In this document: positions 44,431 to 58,249 of the stretch, piece after piece
Position numbering within the stretch: the first letter of the stretch is position 1
Layout of the letters: each line of letters begins with the position of its first letter
NCBI GenBank assembly: GCA_023101725.1
Contig: JALJCO010003968.1
Span: 496,001-560,000, forward strand
Origin: Atherinomorus stipes
Taxonomy: Eukaryota; Chordata; Actinopteri; Atheriniformes; Atherinidae
DNA length: 64,000 bases
Direction: 5' to 3'
Translations under genes and position numbers: made by a program
Notes under the pieces: generated by a model
Seen by the model: the letters and a program-made list of their open reading frames with translations, nothing else
Database searches by the model: none
Told to the model about the DNA's origin: nothing

Positions 44431-47400
44431 TCCATACACAATGCATGCATAAAATTGCTCCTTTTGAAGGAAATCAAATGGTGTCATGAGAGAAACCATG
44501 ACATAGAAAACCTCCAGAAGCAAGCATCTTAAAGCAGCAAGTAATAGAGAGGAAACATAAGCAGCCAACATCTACAGGAAAGTTAATCTGGCCTCTGGTT
44601 AAATGTCCCCTCCTTTTATCACCATATTTTCATATCTCTCTACTCCTAAAAAGTGAATGTAGAATAAAGAGGAATGCAACTAAATCGGTTGCGATAAGGC
44701 AGGATTGTATCTTCATAAGATTAAAACAAAACCATAGCTGCACTTCTACTTCATCCAGCAAAATGTTCTCAATGTTTGTTGGGGCCAAGTGAAGGGGAAG
44801 GGTGCTGGTTGATTTAGTACAAGACCAAAGATGTGACATCACCACCAGAAGATCCCACTTAAGAACAACAATAAATCAAGGTGACAGGATCATAAACAGA
44901 CCATACCAAATCCATGTTTAGTCAGCAATGAGTAGGACCCAGTGACTAAGTTACATCTGCGTTGAAATGAATTATAAAGATATTTTAAATAACTTTAGTA
45001 ATCAATAAATGCTGGAAATCATAGTTGTTCTGCTACAAGTGAGGACCAAGTCACTGATCTAAAGTTCTTAATTTCTCTTTTTTTTTTTCCATCAGCCAAC
45101 TGCATCAACCTCTGAAAAGAGGGAAATTGTTTCTCTGACCTGTCACCACCTTCCGTCATTAAGTTTCCACTTCTCGCCTCGTTATCTTTTTGTGCCTGTA
45201 TGACTTGAAGCCAACACATTCTGATTATATTTTATATAACTCCTTCTGCCTCTGAACATCGGTTTCCTGATATTCTTCACTCTTTACTATTCTTTTCAGA
45301 AAAACAGACATTTTGGGAGAACACAAATTTCCTGAATAACATTGTTATAAAAATCCGTAGACATACGCACATCACCAGGTGCAAGGCTACTGCCGTAGTT
45401 ATGTGGAATCAAGAAAAAGCCCGCACACTTACTCCCAGCTGCATTTACTCCAACGTTTCGATCACATCAGATCTTCCTCAGGTCAGGTCTGAATAACATT
45501 GTTCAAATTGTCAGAGCTACAGAATTTAATATATTTGTTCTTGCTTGACTTACAACACAAACATTTTCAGAGGACATACTACAGCACATTAAGCCACAAG
45601 CCACAGCCAGTATTAGTCAGCCTTATCTAGTGTTATCTGGAATATGCAATTTATTTACAGCAAATATAAATTACTTATTACTCAAGCTCAATGCATTAAA
45701 AAAAGATATTTCACATGTTTGAGCATGTTGCAATAGTCAAAAAGGAGAACTAAGGCTGGATGAAAATATGATTCAGCATGAGAAGTTAACATTATCATTT
45801 TAACCAAAGAAACCAGAGTTTCGTCAATATCTACAAAAGACATAATCACTATTCTTTTTTACTTTTTAAGAGACCAAATCATAGGGCTGGACAATATGGC
45901 CTAAAATTAACATCATGTTAAATTGAGCAGTTGACCTCGGAAATGATTAATGGATGATAACTCGTTACAGAATGGATGCGGTGGAGTCACATGACTACAA
46001 ACAGTACATGTAGCTCAGCATCTTAAAAGAGACATGAGAACAGCCTACCTATAAACAGCCAAAGCATAAAAAACTACAACTTTTCATTTTACTAAACACT
46101 TAATATACTGGCATGGGTAAAATTACGTTGGTTATCGCAGTAAATTTCAGTGTGTGTGTGTAAGTTTTCAGTTTATCGTCCTGCCCTAACAAGTTATTAA
46201 TGTGAGAGATAAACTCTTGATATTACGGTTCTTAAAGCGTATGCTGGTAAGCTTCTAAAAAAAAAAAAAAAAAAAACAAACTCGCAGGCGGCTTTTCTCT
46301 GCTATCTTTAGGCTACATAAAATTAATGACTGATCCTCTAGTTAGCTAACAGGATTTGGGGTTTTTTAAACTCTCATTCTCAAATTATAAATAAAAACAT
46401 GACAGTATATTGAATGCAAAGATAATATAGAATTAAAATCTTTAGCCACAGTGTAAAACAAGCCACACAATTGTCTTTTGTTTTGTGTTCTATTTGGCAT
46501 ATTGACTACAACTCCCACACAATAATAGGACAATGCCTGAGCTGATAAAGATTTAAAACTAGTTAGAAGAGCCTTTTGTTGGAGCTTTAGTTTCAAACCA
46601 GTATTTAAACTATAGTGCTTCACAGACAGTTTCTCATGTTTCTTTTAACCTTGATATCTGTGTCTGATACACTTATATACTGGTCATGGCATTACACAAC
46701 TAGCAGTCAATTTTTGTTTAACACAACAAAACAAATATGATACAGTATCCCCCACAATAAACTGTTCATAACAGGAATGCCCTCTTTCTGCCTCATGCTG
46801 TTGACGAATGTCCTTTTCTTTATGCGGTTTTAAACGTATCAATTTACAGGGTTTTTTTTATCTTCTGAAACGAACCAACAATGGATGTGAAATACGCTCT
46901 CACCTGTATCCCTTTACAAATATTACACAAACACCCCACAGGTGGACAATGTAAAGTCAATATTGACATAACAGGGCCAATCTAATTGAGATGAAAGATA
47001 AACTGGTTCAAAATTGACTATGTTCCTGTAAAGCATGCAGTAACTCAGTTTTACATATAGAATGAGGCAACATGTTGCATTAAGCCTTATGCTGTACGTT
47101 AAGGTGCTCACCCAGCAATTCTCAAGAAATCTAAAGTCACTGAACCGAATCAATTTGAAAGAAAAGTCTTGATGAAAATCATTACAATATTTTGAGTAAC
47201 TATAGAAGCACGCTGCAAACGTCTAAGCTTTTCTGTAGGCAGAGAGACATAGTTTGATTGTTCATTACCAACACTCATGGAATGCAAGTTCTGAGACTGA
47301 GGGATCAGCTCATCTAAGTAAACAACAACATAGAATAAATTATTGCCTTGGTTATATCCCCACATTAGCCGGCTAAATTTACGTTTCCAATTTGCTCCTT

Positions 47401-49118
47401 TAGCAGACTTTTACCTCAACTGATCCAAAAATTGAAGAAAGGAAGTTTCTTGCATTGATTGTAAACCTGAACAAAACTTGACATGTTGAAATTGATGAAT
47501 GACAACATAATCTTTAATAATTTATCCCCCCAGCACACTGAAAACTGTTTTGAAAGGTATCTTTCATTATGGCCAAAAACCTATTTTGTGAGGTTACAGT
47601 GACATGAACCTCTGACAACCAATTTTCAATTAGTCCATGATTTAAGAAGTTAATCCATTTTCTCTTTATTCTTCATTGTGTTCCTCTCAACTATATTCAT
47701 GAAAACAACAAAAATTCCTCATCCCATTAAAGCAAAAGCATAATGCATGTCATTTAAGTAGCAGACTGTGGAAATCAGCATATCAATAGAGTCTCCAAAT
47801 CATACAGGCATAAATCTAACAGCTCAACTTGCAACAGTTAACAATTTTAAGTCACCTCTATTTAATGTTTGACTTCATTTGTACAATCAGTTTAACTTTT
47901 ATCTAGTTGTACTGCCTTTGGTGTGTTTTCGCCGTGGCTTATTGAAATTACAGATCACCTATTCCTGTAGCAAACAGTGGCTCCGCAACAGTCAAGTATA
48001 TCTAACATTTCCTGGAGACAACACAAAGCTTCCTGGCAGTGATCCCAATAAACCATCAAGAGTTAGAAATAATTACATTAGCAGAAAATGGATAAACTAT
48101 GAGGATAGCATTGACACCATCTGGCAAATTTCTCAGGGAAGCTGTATGAAACTAAGACATATAACATCAAAGGCTAATATACTAGCGATGCAAACGGTAT
48201 GTAAATCTGACTAGTTTTACCACCATTTCTTTGTCTAAAATAGTTCTTCTATGACAGCATATATCAACAACCGTTGAATACAAAAGTATTGATATTAACT
48301 TAATACTAGACAAACATGTATAATCCAATGGTGGTTGCTAAATGATTGAGAGTACACCATATACAGGAACAGTATATAGGAGTACTGGGTACTACCCATC
48401 ATAAAATGAATAAGGGAAGAAGAAGAGAAAGCACCAAATAAAGGCTAGCCACAATTATGAGGAATGTGTGTGGTGAGGGCCACATAAAATATGTTGTTGG
48501 AGGAGATGAGAGGGGCTTTAGTAGAGACAGTAAGTTTATTTGCCATTATTTGAGCAGGAAATGTCACAAAAAAAATCATAATGGTGGTAGATTTGAAAGG
48601 ATTTCATATCCCCTAATAATTCGTCAAGCAATATCAAAGAAGAGAGAGAGGATGCAGGGATTTGGGTCAGTTAACGCCAAATAGGATGAATCTGTCACTA
48701 AATCCTTGATCTATTTCTTAGCTAAGAATATTATGTCCTTCAGAATTGTGGAGATGTGAGGGTTGGTTTAGAGTTTGACTTTATTTATTTATTTAAAAAC
48801 TGGCGTAATGACAGAGCATTTCCAAGGTTCAGAAAAGTAACTTTCGCTTATAGATTTATTTATAATAGTAGTTATGTGCTATGAAAGCTCCTTTGTGTTA
48901 CTTCAGAAATGCTACATCCATACAAAATGCATCTTTGGCTTTAGAGTTTTTGAGGCCACATACAGTTGCTCACCCAAGTTGTAGAGCCATCAGCACAACA
49001 GTCAACACATCATCATCATCATCATTATTATTGTTTATCAGTTACTAAAGTGCAGATTTGTTTGTTGAGACTGGATAGGGGCCATTGTTATTGTTTTGCA
49101 GAAACAGGGTCTATATAG
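44431..49118 (-). other. sgms1: sgms1 intron 1, part without recognised elements
   Basis: No exon recognised. A plus-strand frame at 47879-48214 (111 codons) has no domain motif. Poly(A) occurs at about 46257-46277 and (CAT)n at about 49008-49027. A word set near 45450-45480 (AACGTTTCGATCACATC, CTTCCTCAGGTC) resembles a dispersed fish repeat but could not be bounded. Confidence 0.45.
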
Positions 49119-50212
49119 TAGGCCTGGAACGATTACTCGAGTAAATCGAGTAACTCGATTGATAAAATTGCTCGAGGCAAAATGAACTGCCTCGAGGATT
49201 CGTTCCAGACTCAATCTATAGCCATTTTGCGCATCGCCCCGGATTGTTTTTCTGTTGTCACCTCCAAACGCGCTTAACGCAACGGACGTTCCGCCCGGAC
49301 TGTATTTCTGTCTGAACACCTGAACAGCTTTGTGGCTGATAACGTAACAAAATGTGTGGAGGGAGTGAAGCATCCTGTCAGTGATTCAGGATCTTTGTAT
49401 CTGTGAAAGAAAGAGGAGCCGCAAGTACTCTCTCCAGGCACGGAACGCAGCAAGTGAGTCCATGACTTAGAAATAATGCATAAGTCTGAGAGTTATTTAT
49501 TTATTTATTTTGTTTGTGTGTTGGTATATTGTTTAGTTATTTAGGATGTTTAAAAAGTCCTCTGCTTCTGGCCGCTCCAGTGTGCAGCGCGACTCCGAAA
49601 CTTAAGACCGTTTTAATCAATGGTTAGTCCCACGGGGACCCGAGTGAGAGAAGAGGTGAGTTTTAATTATGGGAGTCGAGTCTATTTTGAAATTATGTAC
49701 TTCCATTATTATGATAGAGTAACATTACCTGAGCTGTTATTTTAGCCCCTTCAAGTTTACAGTCGCTGAACTATAATATCGTTTACCAGGTTAAAAGTCT
49801 ATAGAGGGTCTCAGCGGGTTTTTTTTTTTTATTTTAAACAATAACGTCCAATAAATTATTTTTTTTAAACTCCCAGGCCTAGCAGCAGGTGAACTGAACA
49901 TCCACTTGTTAATACAAAGTCAAATACTACAAGTCAGTTGTGGACTTGAATATTTTAGCTTCAAGCCCAATGAACGGCCAATTGTTTCCATTTCAAAACA
50001 GAATACAGCAGATGGGAAGGACCAATTAAGTTTTTTGCCCAGCTTGGGGGGGGAGTGCTGCACACCGAGAACTAAAAAAAAAAATAAATGTAGAACAAAA
50101 CAGTTGTGAAACTTAAAAAGTCAAAATGTCCAATTTATCATCGATTATTCATTAATCGTTACTAAAGAATCGCAGATTACTCGATTACAAAAATAATTGA
50201 TAGTTGCAGAAC
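49119..50212. mobile_element. hAT-type element, diverged
   Basis: The left end reads TAGGCCTGGAACGATTACTC followed by CGAGTAA/TCGAG repeats. The inverted right end reads TGTTCTGCAACTATCAATTA and then TAATCGAGTAATC. Flanks share GGTCTAT (49109s and 50215s), a possible degenerate target duplication. No transposase is seen. Confidence 0.55.
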
Positions 50213-50402
50213 ATGGTCTATTGTTATTGTTTTTTGGTGCAATTTTTCTAACAGAGTCCTTTTTTAATTTTACTTTTTATTGTTTTTTTTTTATTTATTT
50301 ATTTATTTATAATAGTTAAAAGTTCTGGTTCTGGACATTCCAGTGTGAAATGAAAGTTTAATTGTTGGAAAGGATACTTGCATTATTATGACATATTAAC
50401 AT

Positions 50403-51787
50403 TAGGGCTGTAACGGTACACAAAATTCACAGTTCAGTATGTACCTCGGTACACAGGTCACAATTCGGTTTTTCCTCGGTACAGCAATGGAGAAAAAAAT
50501 TCACAAATATTAACAACTGTCTTGTGTTTTATCAACAAGTTACTATTAACTTAATTTAACATCACAGCCCGAGCCAGTGTTTTCCCTGTAGGCAGGGTGC
50601 CCGCCCTACCAGACCCAGCGCCCTGCCTACAAAGTCATGTTAATTTATTGTGATCTGGTTTTCTATCCAGCACCAGGTCACAAAGTGGTTTAGGGTCTCA
50701 TTTCCTCTTGGACAGATTTATATTGAGCTCTTTGATTAAAAAAAAATAAATAAATAAACTGATGTTAGTTAGCAGGTTTACGTCAGCATGTCACAGCTGT
50801 TCTAACTTTATTTGTGATTCGACCACCCACAAACACGCGCACGTCCATGGGATGAGCACGCATGGCACCTCAGACAGAGCGTGTGTCTGAAAACACTTCA
50901 ACCGGCTGAAACTCATACACAGACATCAGTTTTAAAACTACTGAGAAGCTGAAGATGGAAACACTTGCGCTCCTCTTCACCTGCTGATGCACCGAGAACG
51001 AGCACGTTGCGGGAACTCGTACAGCTGATACCGCTGTTAAAATCCTCTTTAATTATATCAGCACATCATCTTAGATCTGAACTTTAAGAATATTAAGCAC
51101 GACTTCATGGAATGAAACGGTTTTATCAGGACTTATAAAATCTTTTGCGTTTTTCTGTCCTCTGAGTTTTCTCTTTTTTGTTTTTTAAATCAATTTGGAA
51201 ATGCGACATGACCTAACAAAGTGTAGCTGCTTATGATTATTCAATTATTATTAATACTGGAGTGCTGTGACTGGAAGGTTACCAGTTACATCGTTTATGA
51301 ATACATCATTCAGCAGAGCTGATTTGTAGTTTCTTTAAGTTATCAACACAGCGGCTACCACCCTGGCGTTCATTCCAACCCCCTTCCCCCAACCCGACCC
51401 ACTGCGCCCTCTCTATGTTGTGAAGCTGATGGGGGAAACACTGCTACCGCAGTTCTGCAATGCCGGCACACTGTTTTTGTTTTGTCGACTTTTATTCAGC
51501 TCTCTCTTCATCTAAACCGAAGTGCTCCCAGACAGGGAATTTGAAAGTTGGTGGTGCTTCCTGTAACTCAACAATCTCACATGCCATGTTGTTACGAGTT
51601 GTTAGAAACAGGATGGTACTGCAAGTGCACTGCGCTGGTCCGTTATGTCTGATGGCACGCTAAAACTTAATGAAACAATAAATAGCTAAATAAACAAATC
51701 CTGCGCTCAGCCATTCGGTGCAGGTTCGTGCCGAAACGATAGTGTACCAAACAGTTCGACACAAATACATGTACCGTTAGAGCCATT
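50403..51787 (-). mobile_element. hAT element with BED-type N-terminal remnant
   Basis: The left end is TAGGGCTGTAACGGTACA. The inverted right end is AATGGCTCTAACGGTACATG. An 8-bp duplication, ATTAACAT, stands at 50395-50402 and 51788-51795. The minus strand near 51600-51480 reads 'MACEIVELQEAPPTFKFPVW' then EHF, consistent with the start of a BED-finger hAT transposase, so the element is a deletion derivative of an autonomous copy. A second element is nested at 50575-51443. Confidence 0.85.
50575..51443. mobile_element. Nested hAT-type element (CAGTGTTTTCCC ends)
   Basis: Begins CAGTGTTTTCCCTGTAGG and ends GGGGGAAACACTG, inverse termini of a common hAT type. It lies inside 50403-51787, interrupting its leader or coding part. 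No clear 8-bp duplication remains (GCCCGAGC versus CTACCGCA). Confidence 0.6.
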
Positions 51788-51795
51788 ATTAACAT

Positions 51796-54700
51796 TACAT
51801 AGGTGGTTATTTTGGTCTCAGTAAAGTCAACAATAATATCGTTTATCGTCAATAATATGTGGGACAATATATCGTCCAGCAAAATTTGTTATCATCCCAG
51901 GCCTACAAACAAACAATAACTTTACATGTTAAGAACAAAGTCCAGTTTCCCTGAGAAGAAACTTCTGAGACAAAGGTATGTCTAGCATAGAAAAGTTGTT
52001 CTGGGAAGGAAAGGCAAGTTTACCTAAACAGCACATTTCATGTACAAGACAATAGTACGTTTCATAAAACATTGAAAGGGAAGGATTAAGCCTGACACTG
52101 CTGTCTGCAAGAATATATACAAAATATTTTGGTTTTATTTATAATAAACAAGTTAATAAAGTTTCAACAGTTTGGTTTAGCTTTGTCATTATGGAAGTGA
52201 ACCTGACCTAAAACATAGAAAACCTGAAAGAGGGAAAACTTTCCATGTAAGTTGTTTTAAAAAACATTGTGCATTCATTAATTCTTTATCCAGAGAAGCA
52301 TAAATCTGAATTAAAAGAATTAGTGGAGCTAGGAAGAAACCCAAAACCCAGGAAGAAAATCATCATCTGAACCATCTTGAACAAGCATGCATATTCATAA
52401 TGATGGCTTTGATGAATAGCTAAATTTGTGCAATTTCATTTTAAGATGATACACAACATGCCTCCTTTTCTCCACACATCAATCCTAGTACCTTTAAAAA
52501 AAAAAGTGTTAAAAACTGATATAAAAGTAAAAGACCTAATATCACTGTTCAATGTAGAGAACATGTGTAACACTATTGCCTTACACTGAGATGTAAATAT
52601 CTGACAAAACTTTCTAACCTCTCAGATGTTAAAATTATCACATTTTCCAACAACCCAAGTTTACTTATTCACTCTTAAACTGACCACCCTGGGCCAAAGT
52701 GCACTTTTTTCAACTTAGTATTACAGTGTGCATTGCCTTTAAAACAGGCAAAAATCAGAAGAGGATCAGGTGTAGAAAGGATATAAACCAATAAAGGCTA
52801 CATGGATATTTGGTTCACATATGAAATATCATATCACTTGTATAACTTTACTGCATGTAAACCAGACCCTAGAAAAGCAGGAGGTAAATGTAGAAAAACG
52901 AGTTATCAGTTACAGATACTTGACACAAGCCAGAGCAAGAAAATACCCAGCTCAGGATTAAGAGTCAGACAAGAGAACAGAACAGGCAAGAATTTAGTCT
53001 AAACAGCGACAACCTCTACCACTTTGTTTCATTTCTTATCAATACTGTTCATCACAATGCAAGTAGACTCGTCAAGTAGATCCAGTACAAAATGTAATTT
53101 TATACACATACATTCATTGTGCTGAGTCTATTCACAACCTGTATCTTTTCTTCCTTTCTTTACACCGATATCCACAAAGGTGAAACTGAACTACTTGTAC
53201 AATGACCTTTTTTTTCCCCTGGTGTTGTTAAAATTTCATCCCACATTTTGACACAATTTGCTTCCAGAAATAAACAAATTTAGCTATTTTGAAGCACTTA
53301 TTTGCCTAGATCTCTAAAAGCTGTTGTAGGCCATGAGAAACTAGGACATCATGTGAGGAGCACTAAAACTACATGTGTTTCTAATTATGGCAGAAACAGC
53401 ACTGAAGCCACAGCAAAATGCTTCTCTAAAGGAGAACTGATTAAATAATCACTGGGTTTTAATCAATGCTAAAATAATTAGTGACAACAAACAAGCCAAG
53501 GCATCTACATTGCAGCATTTTAACCGAGCAGCAGTTTGAGTCTCAAATATGCTGGAGATCAAATATTTGAAAACATGAAATAAATTTTTTTTAAGAAAAA
53601 TGGTAAATGGAATAAAGAAAAGATTTATTTGCAATTTATTTTCAAATGTCACACATATAGGATGTTGAGTTTCTTTGGAACAGTAACTTTATCAAAAATA
53701 AACGAATGGGGCGATGCCACATATTTACACAGCATATGCAGCACTCGACAAATCTAATGGAACATCTCAGAGATCTAAGTGAGATTTTGTAAAGTAAACA
53801 CACACTGGTATGTCATGCAAACTCTGTGTCATTGTTTCTTTTGGCTAAACTGAAGTTAACCAAAACATATGCAAAACAAATAACGAATACAGTTGCATGT
53901 TACAGTATCAACAGAGGGGGCATTTACTGCAACAGGAGCAACCACAAGCATTTTAGCCCAAATGTTGGAGGCAAGTCTCTGTAAGAAGTAAACCTGTACA
54001 ATCTAAGGCAGTCCATTACATTAGCAAGTCCTTATTAATTATTAAGTGTGATGGTGATTTGCTCAAATGCACCCTTCTTAGATAGTAAAAAAAAAAGAAG
54101 GAATTAGCAGGGTGATCTTAATATTCAAACATGCACTGCTAAGTAACACTCCTGGTTTGTCTTCTCAATTGGTTATTAAACCTCATCTTGAGGTTGTTCT
54201 ATAATCTAGGCTTCCCAACTGATATGTTTTTGTACATTACATGTTATCCCAAATTTTTGACCATTTGAAGCGCTTTATAGTACAAGTCACTAACAGTTTC
54301 TTTTTTTTTCTGTTTTTTTCTGTTTTCTGCTATAATGTTTGCATTCACTGCTTCAACATTGGCTTGAGTCTGATAATGACCCATTTGTTCGAATTACATG
54401 TGTTGGAGAAGGAAAGCATGTAAAACATTCGGAGCAGGGGGCTGAGGGCCAGAACTGAGCAATGCTCATTTACCGCCTAAAATATTGCATCTCATATAAA
54501 TGTAATTCAAATTTTCCTCCAGGCAGTAATTGAATATTTTTCCATTCATTTAATACTATGAAGTAATCTACATCCCATGAAATAAATAAACAATAGCCTT
54601 GTTATAGCAGCAGAAGTGTATGAAAACAGATGACAAAAACTAAGCCATTCTCTAAGAACAAAATTTTCATGACAATACTTTTTCCAGGTCAAGAAAGAAG

Positions 54701-56043
54701 TCTATAACTGGTACTGTTTGGCCAATACATCGGTAGTCAACAGCAACAGTTCTAAAAGCTGAATCATAGCTCGGAGTCATGTGCACAGACAGCTCATTGT
54801 TTCCGCCGAAAGACCAAAATCGGTGCTCGGCCTTGCTTGTCAATTGTATCCCATTGCTGGCTTGCTTACTGAGAGTCTGACATGATTTGCTTTGGCAATA
54901 AGGCTTTCTTTACAGCAAGCCTGGATACAGCAACAACAATAAACCCCATTTAACATTTTGCCCTCTTGACACTGACTGCAGTCACACACTGTTTATGCCT
55001 ATGAAGAACTGCTTTCTCACTAGTTCCTCTACACAGACATCCCCCTGTTCATTTTGATCAGCGTCTGTTTTTGCTGATTTGTCTATGAGAGTCTGCAAGG
55101 GATCTCTTTGAAGCCTAAGTGGATCTAAGAAGATACATAAAGCACGTCATACTGCACTTTTCCTGCTCAACGACTAAACTGGTTAAACACATCTGTGATG
55201 ATGTTTGCCCTTACTCTTCAAAGGAGAAAAGGCTATGGAAAACTGTGCTGGTTTGAAGAAAACAAGGAGAACAAAAAGTGAGGCAAATGTGACTGCCAAG
55301 ATATGCTACAGTAGCAAAGATAAACACGTATCTACCTTTAATATTTATAATTACAGAAAAGGGGAGCGAGATCATCTGAAAATGCTTCCACATAACAATG
55401 AAATTCTGCATCTTATCAAATCATTAAAAGGCTACTTGTACGAAGCAAGTCAAGACTATCTTAAGAGCAGACCATGAAGAAAATACGTAGTATACTGTGC
55501 AACGTACCAGACATGTTATAGTCATACAACAATAAGTTGCCACTTATTTAAGACAAAAAAAAAAACAAAACATGATCGGGTAATCATAGAAAATATAACA
55601 AAAATGCAATTACGCTTTCTTTTCACATAATTTGTACTGATTGTTTTCTATTTGTAGAGTAATTACGTAATCGCCAGCTGAAGTAATACTGTACAACACT
55701 TAACTATGCAGGGCAGTCACACCTGTAAGACAGAGTGACGTGGAAATTGTGGTGAATGTGTGTGGGCACAGGGCCCAGGGTTCACTTTTAGCCACATTTT
55801 CGTTTTGGTAATCCCCGTATTGTGTGGTTTGCAAGCTTACAGTCCAACTACCTAAAAATAGATAGCCAAGCTGGCGTCTTCAGGACTTCAGCTAGCTAGC
55901 ATGTTAGCCAAAAACAAGAAAGAAAAGAAAATACAGTCCAGCCTGGGCTATTGTAACTCACAGTACGATTGCGAAGATCCATACGCAAATTAATTGTGAA
56001 TTTACACCCAACAAAATGTTTATTTGCTTTGAAAGTAACATAC
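51796..56043 (-). other. sgms1: sgms1 intron 1, 5' part, nothing recognised
   Basis: AT-rich. Short open frames are without motifs (for example 55205-55477 plus, 90 codons). No transposon ends recognised. Confidence 0.5.
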
Positions 56044-56520
56044 CAATCTGCTCAGCAGTTTGCTTGGGGTTAAAACTCTGGCTGTAGCCTCTCCGGGTCA
56101 CGTTGGATCGGGATTAACGATAACGAGGGATGATTTGTCGACAGCTGATAAAATGTTCCAGCCCCAAGGCCAGTGAACAACATTTGTTAGCTAATGCTAC
56201 GTTTGCCAATATGCGTGATGTTCAGGAGTGGACATGGGGTTCAAGTCAGCGGGTTAGCGTGTTTAAATAAAACTGTTTCTCTCAAGAGTTTGTGCTACAT
56301 CGTAACACACCATAAGACATTAACTAACAGCTCCCTTAGCACGGTTTGAATCTTAACCCAACCATCCTCACACAGAGCTGAGACGGTTCAGAAGATGGTT
56401 AGGTAAGCTTCCCACAAAATGGTAGTGACGATAAGTGTAATGAAATTACCTTGTCGTCGAAATGATGACGGACTTCTGAAATTACTCTGGTTATTGCCGC
56501 AATGTGGTAAGACTCCCTCT
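56044..56520 (-). promoter_or_regulatory. sgms1: Candidate sgms1 first exon(s) and promoter
   Basis: Minus-strand donor sites at GATTG|GTATGT (exon edge 56044) and ACAAG|GTAATT (exon edge 56450) lie in a CpG-richer segment that would supply the 5' non-coding exon joined to the acceptor at 33498. Known vertebrate SGMS1 genes have non-coding 5' exons, which supports the idea. Position and choice of donor are inference. Confidence 0.35.
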
Positions 56521-57041
56521 CTGTGAGCCCTGTGTTTTCATGGGTAGGCGGATTGTGACTGGAGAAGCAGGGAGTTCCTTCAAACCGTCACAGATGCTGC
56601 CTCCGCGTACCAGCAGAAAAATAGGAAAAATAGACGATGAGTCAGTGGCAATACTACAAAACTACAAAGTATCGTGTTATTTCCAACAAACAACACCTTA
56701 CCTTGTGTAAAAGCACACGCTATTGCATATTTCCTTTTTTTTTTTTTTGCTTTAATACGTGTTTTTAGACGACTTACTTACATTGTCAACCTTTTGAATT
56801 TTAAGTAAACGAGAAGCACTGAATGCAGCAACACTGTCAACTCCGAAGAAAATAGTGTTGGGCGGAAGCAGACCACTTGCTCATCTGAGGCCACCTATTG
56901 GAAAAAGTAGGAAATGTCTTCACATCTACAGGCTCTCCCGGGATTTGAAAATACAGCACAAAGTAGGGGTTATAATCTTATGTCTAGATACAAAAACTAG
57001 AACACTAGAAGAATTATGTAAATAGATGAGAATATTTTATG

Positions 57042-57109
57042 TTATCTTATCTTATCTTATCTTATCTTATCTTATCTTATCTTATCTTATCTTATCTTAT
57101 CTTATCTTA
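57042..57109 (+). repeat. (TTATC)n microsatellite between sgms1 and minpp1
   Basis: About thirteen near-perfect 5-bp units in the intergenic region between the two divergent genes. Confidence 0.9.
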
Positions 57110-57548
57110 GAAATAATCCAGATTCCAGCTAAACATAGTCCTACTGTATTGACCTCCTTATAGGATCTGGAAGATGTCATGAAACAATCTTGCAACTCTG
57201 TGTGACTTTTTCTTGCTTAAATTGTTGAAGTGAAATCAGTGAATTAGTTCCCAGCGTGTTTGAGAATATGTGCCATCAAACCACGAAGTTGTGAAGGAAA
57301 GAGGAAGTAAACTATAAAGTTCTTCAAAAAACACAGTTCACATGCAAAACATATCCACGCTGATGCAGAAACATACAAGAGACTATTGTTGACATAAGAT
57401 GAACTTTGTAACCAGTTTTGTAATACAGAGTCATAATGAAAATTCCCACAAGATAATCTGATAATCTGGCCACACTTGTACATATTTTTTCCTTTTTCTC
57501 TCACACAGATTTGTTTCCAGCTTTCATTCAGTGACTTTACCACACAAG

Positions 57549-57554
57549 CACGTG
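57549..57554. promoter_or_regulatory. CACGTG E-box upstream of minpp1
   Basis: Perfect palindromic E-box about 130 bp before the minpp1 start codon. Such words occur by chance, so function is a guess. Confidence 0.2.
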
Positions 57555-57684
57555 TTTGCTTTACTTTCCTAGGAAATTAAAGTAAACAATCTGGACTGGA
57601 CTCTGCTCAGTCCTCTCTTTGACCCCGCCATACAGATGGTTTGAGTTTTCAAGAGCTGTTTTTGAGTCTCTTCAAGGCTGCATC

Positions 57685-58249
57685 ATGCAAACTTTTCCTT
57701 TTTATTTCTTCATAATCTTTTGCTGCTTGTGTATTCATGTGAAGCTTGAGCATGTTCAAGGTGTTCCAGCGATCGCCGACTATTTCAACACCAAAGGGAG
57801 GTATGAAGAAGTGAATCCATATCTAAGAGAGGACATACTTGCTGTCAACAGATCTATTTTACAGCCTCCATCTGCACAATGTCAAGAAATCCATATGACT
57901 GCTTTAATAAGACACGGAACACGATACCCAACAACTAAAAACATCAAGGAGATGCAGCAGCTGTACAACATTGTCCTGCATAATGCAACAGGTGAACACA
58001 GCTGGCTGCGTGAGATCAAAACACAGTGGACAATGTGGTACACTGAGGACATGGACGGCAGACTTGTCCAGAAAGGTGTGGACGACCTCAAGCATCTGGC
58101 CATCAGGCTGTCAAAGCTGTTCCCCTCAATGATCTCAGAGGAGAAACTTCGAGGTGGACTCATCAAGTTCATAACCAGCTCAAAGCACAGATGTGTGAAC
58201 AGCACGCTGTCCTTCAAGGCAGGACTGACTGAGTTCTGGGATATTAAAG
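57685..58249 (+). CDS. minpp1: minpp1 exon 1 (signal peptide, catalytic RHGTRYP)
   Basis: Encodes residues 1-188 plus one base. Donor ATTAAAG|GTATCA. Includes RYEEVNPYL after the signal peptide, the nucleophile motif RHGTRYPT, and the second phosphate-binding stretch ITSSKHRC. Confidence 0.94.

Noticed and set aside
47879..48214. 111-codon plus-strand frame in sgms1 intron 1
   Set aside because: Antisense to an intron, no motif, no splice context.
57619..57684. Upstream extension of minpp1 by 22 residues
   Set aside because: It needs a TTG start. The ATG at 57685 begins a good signal peptide.
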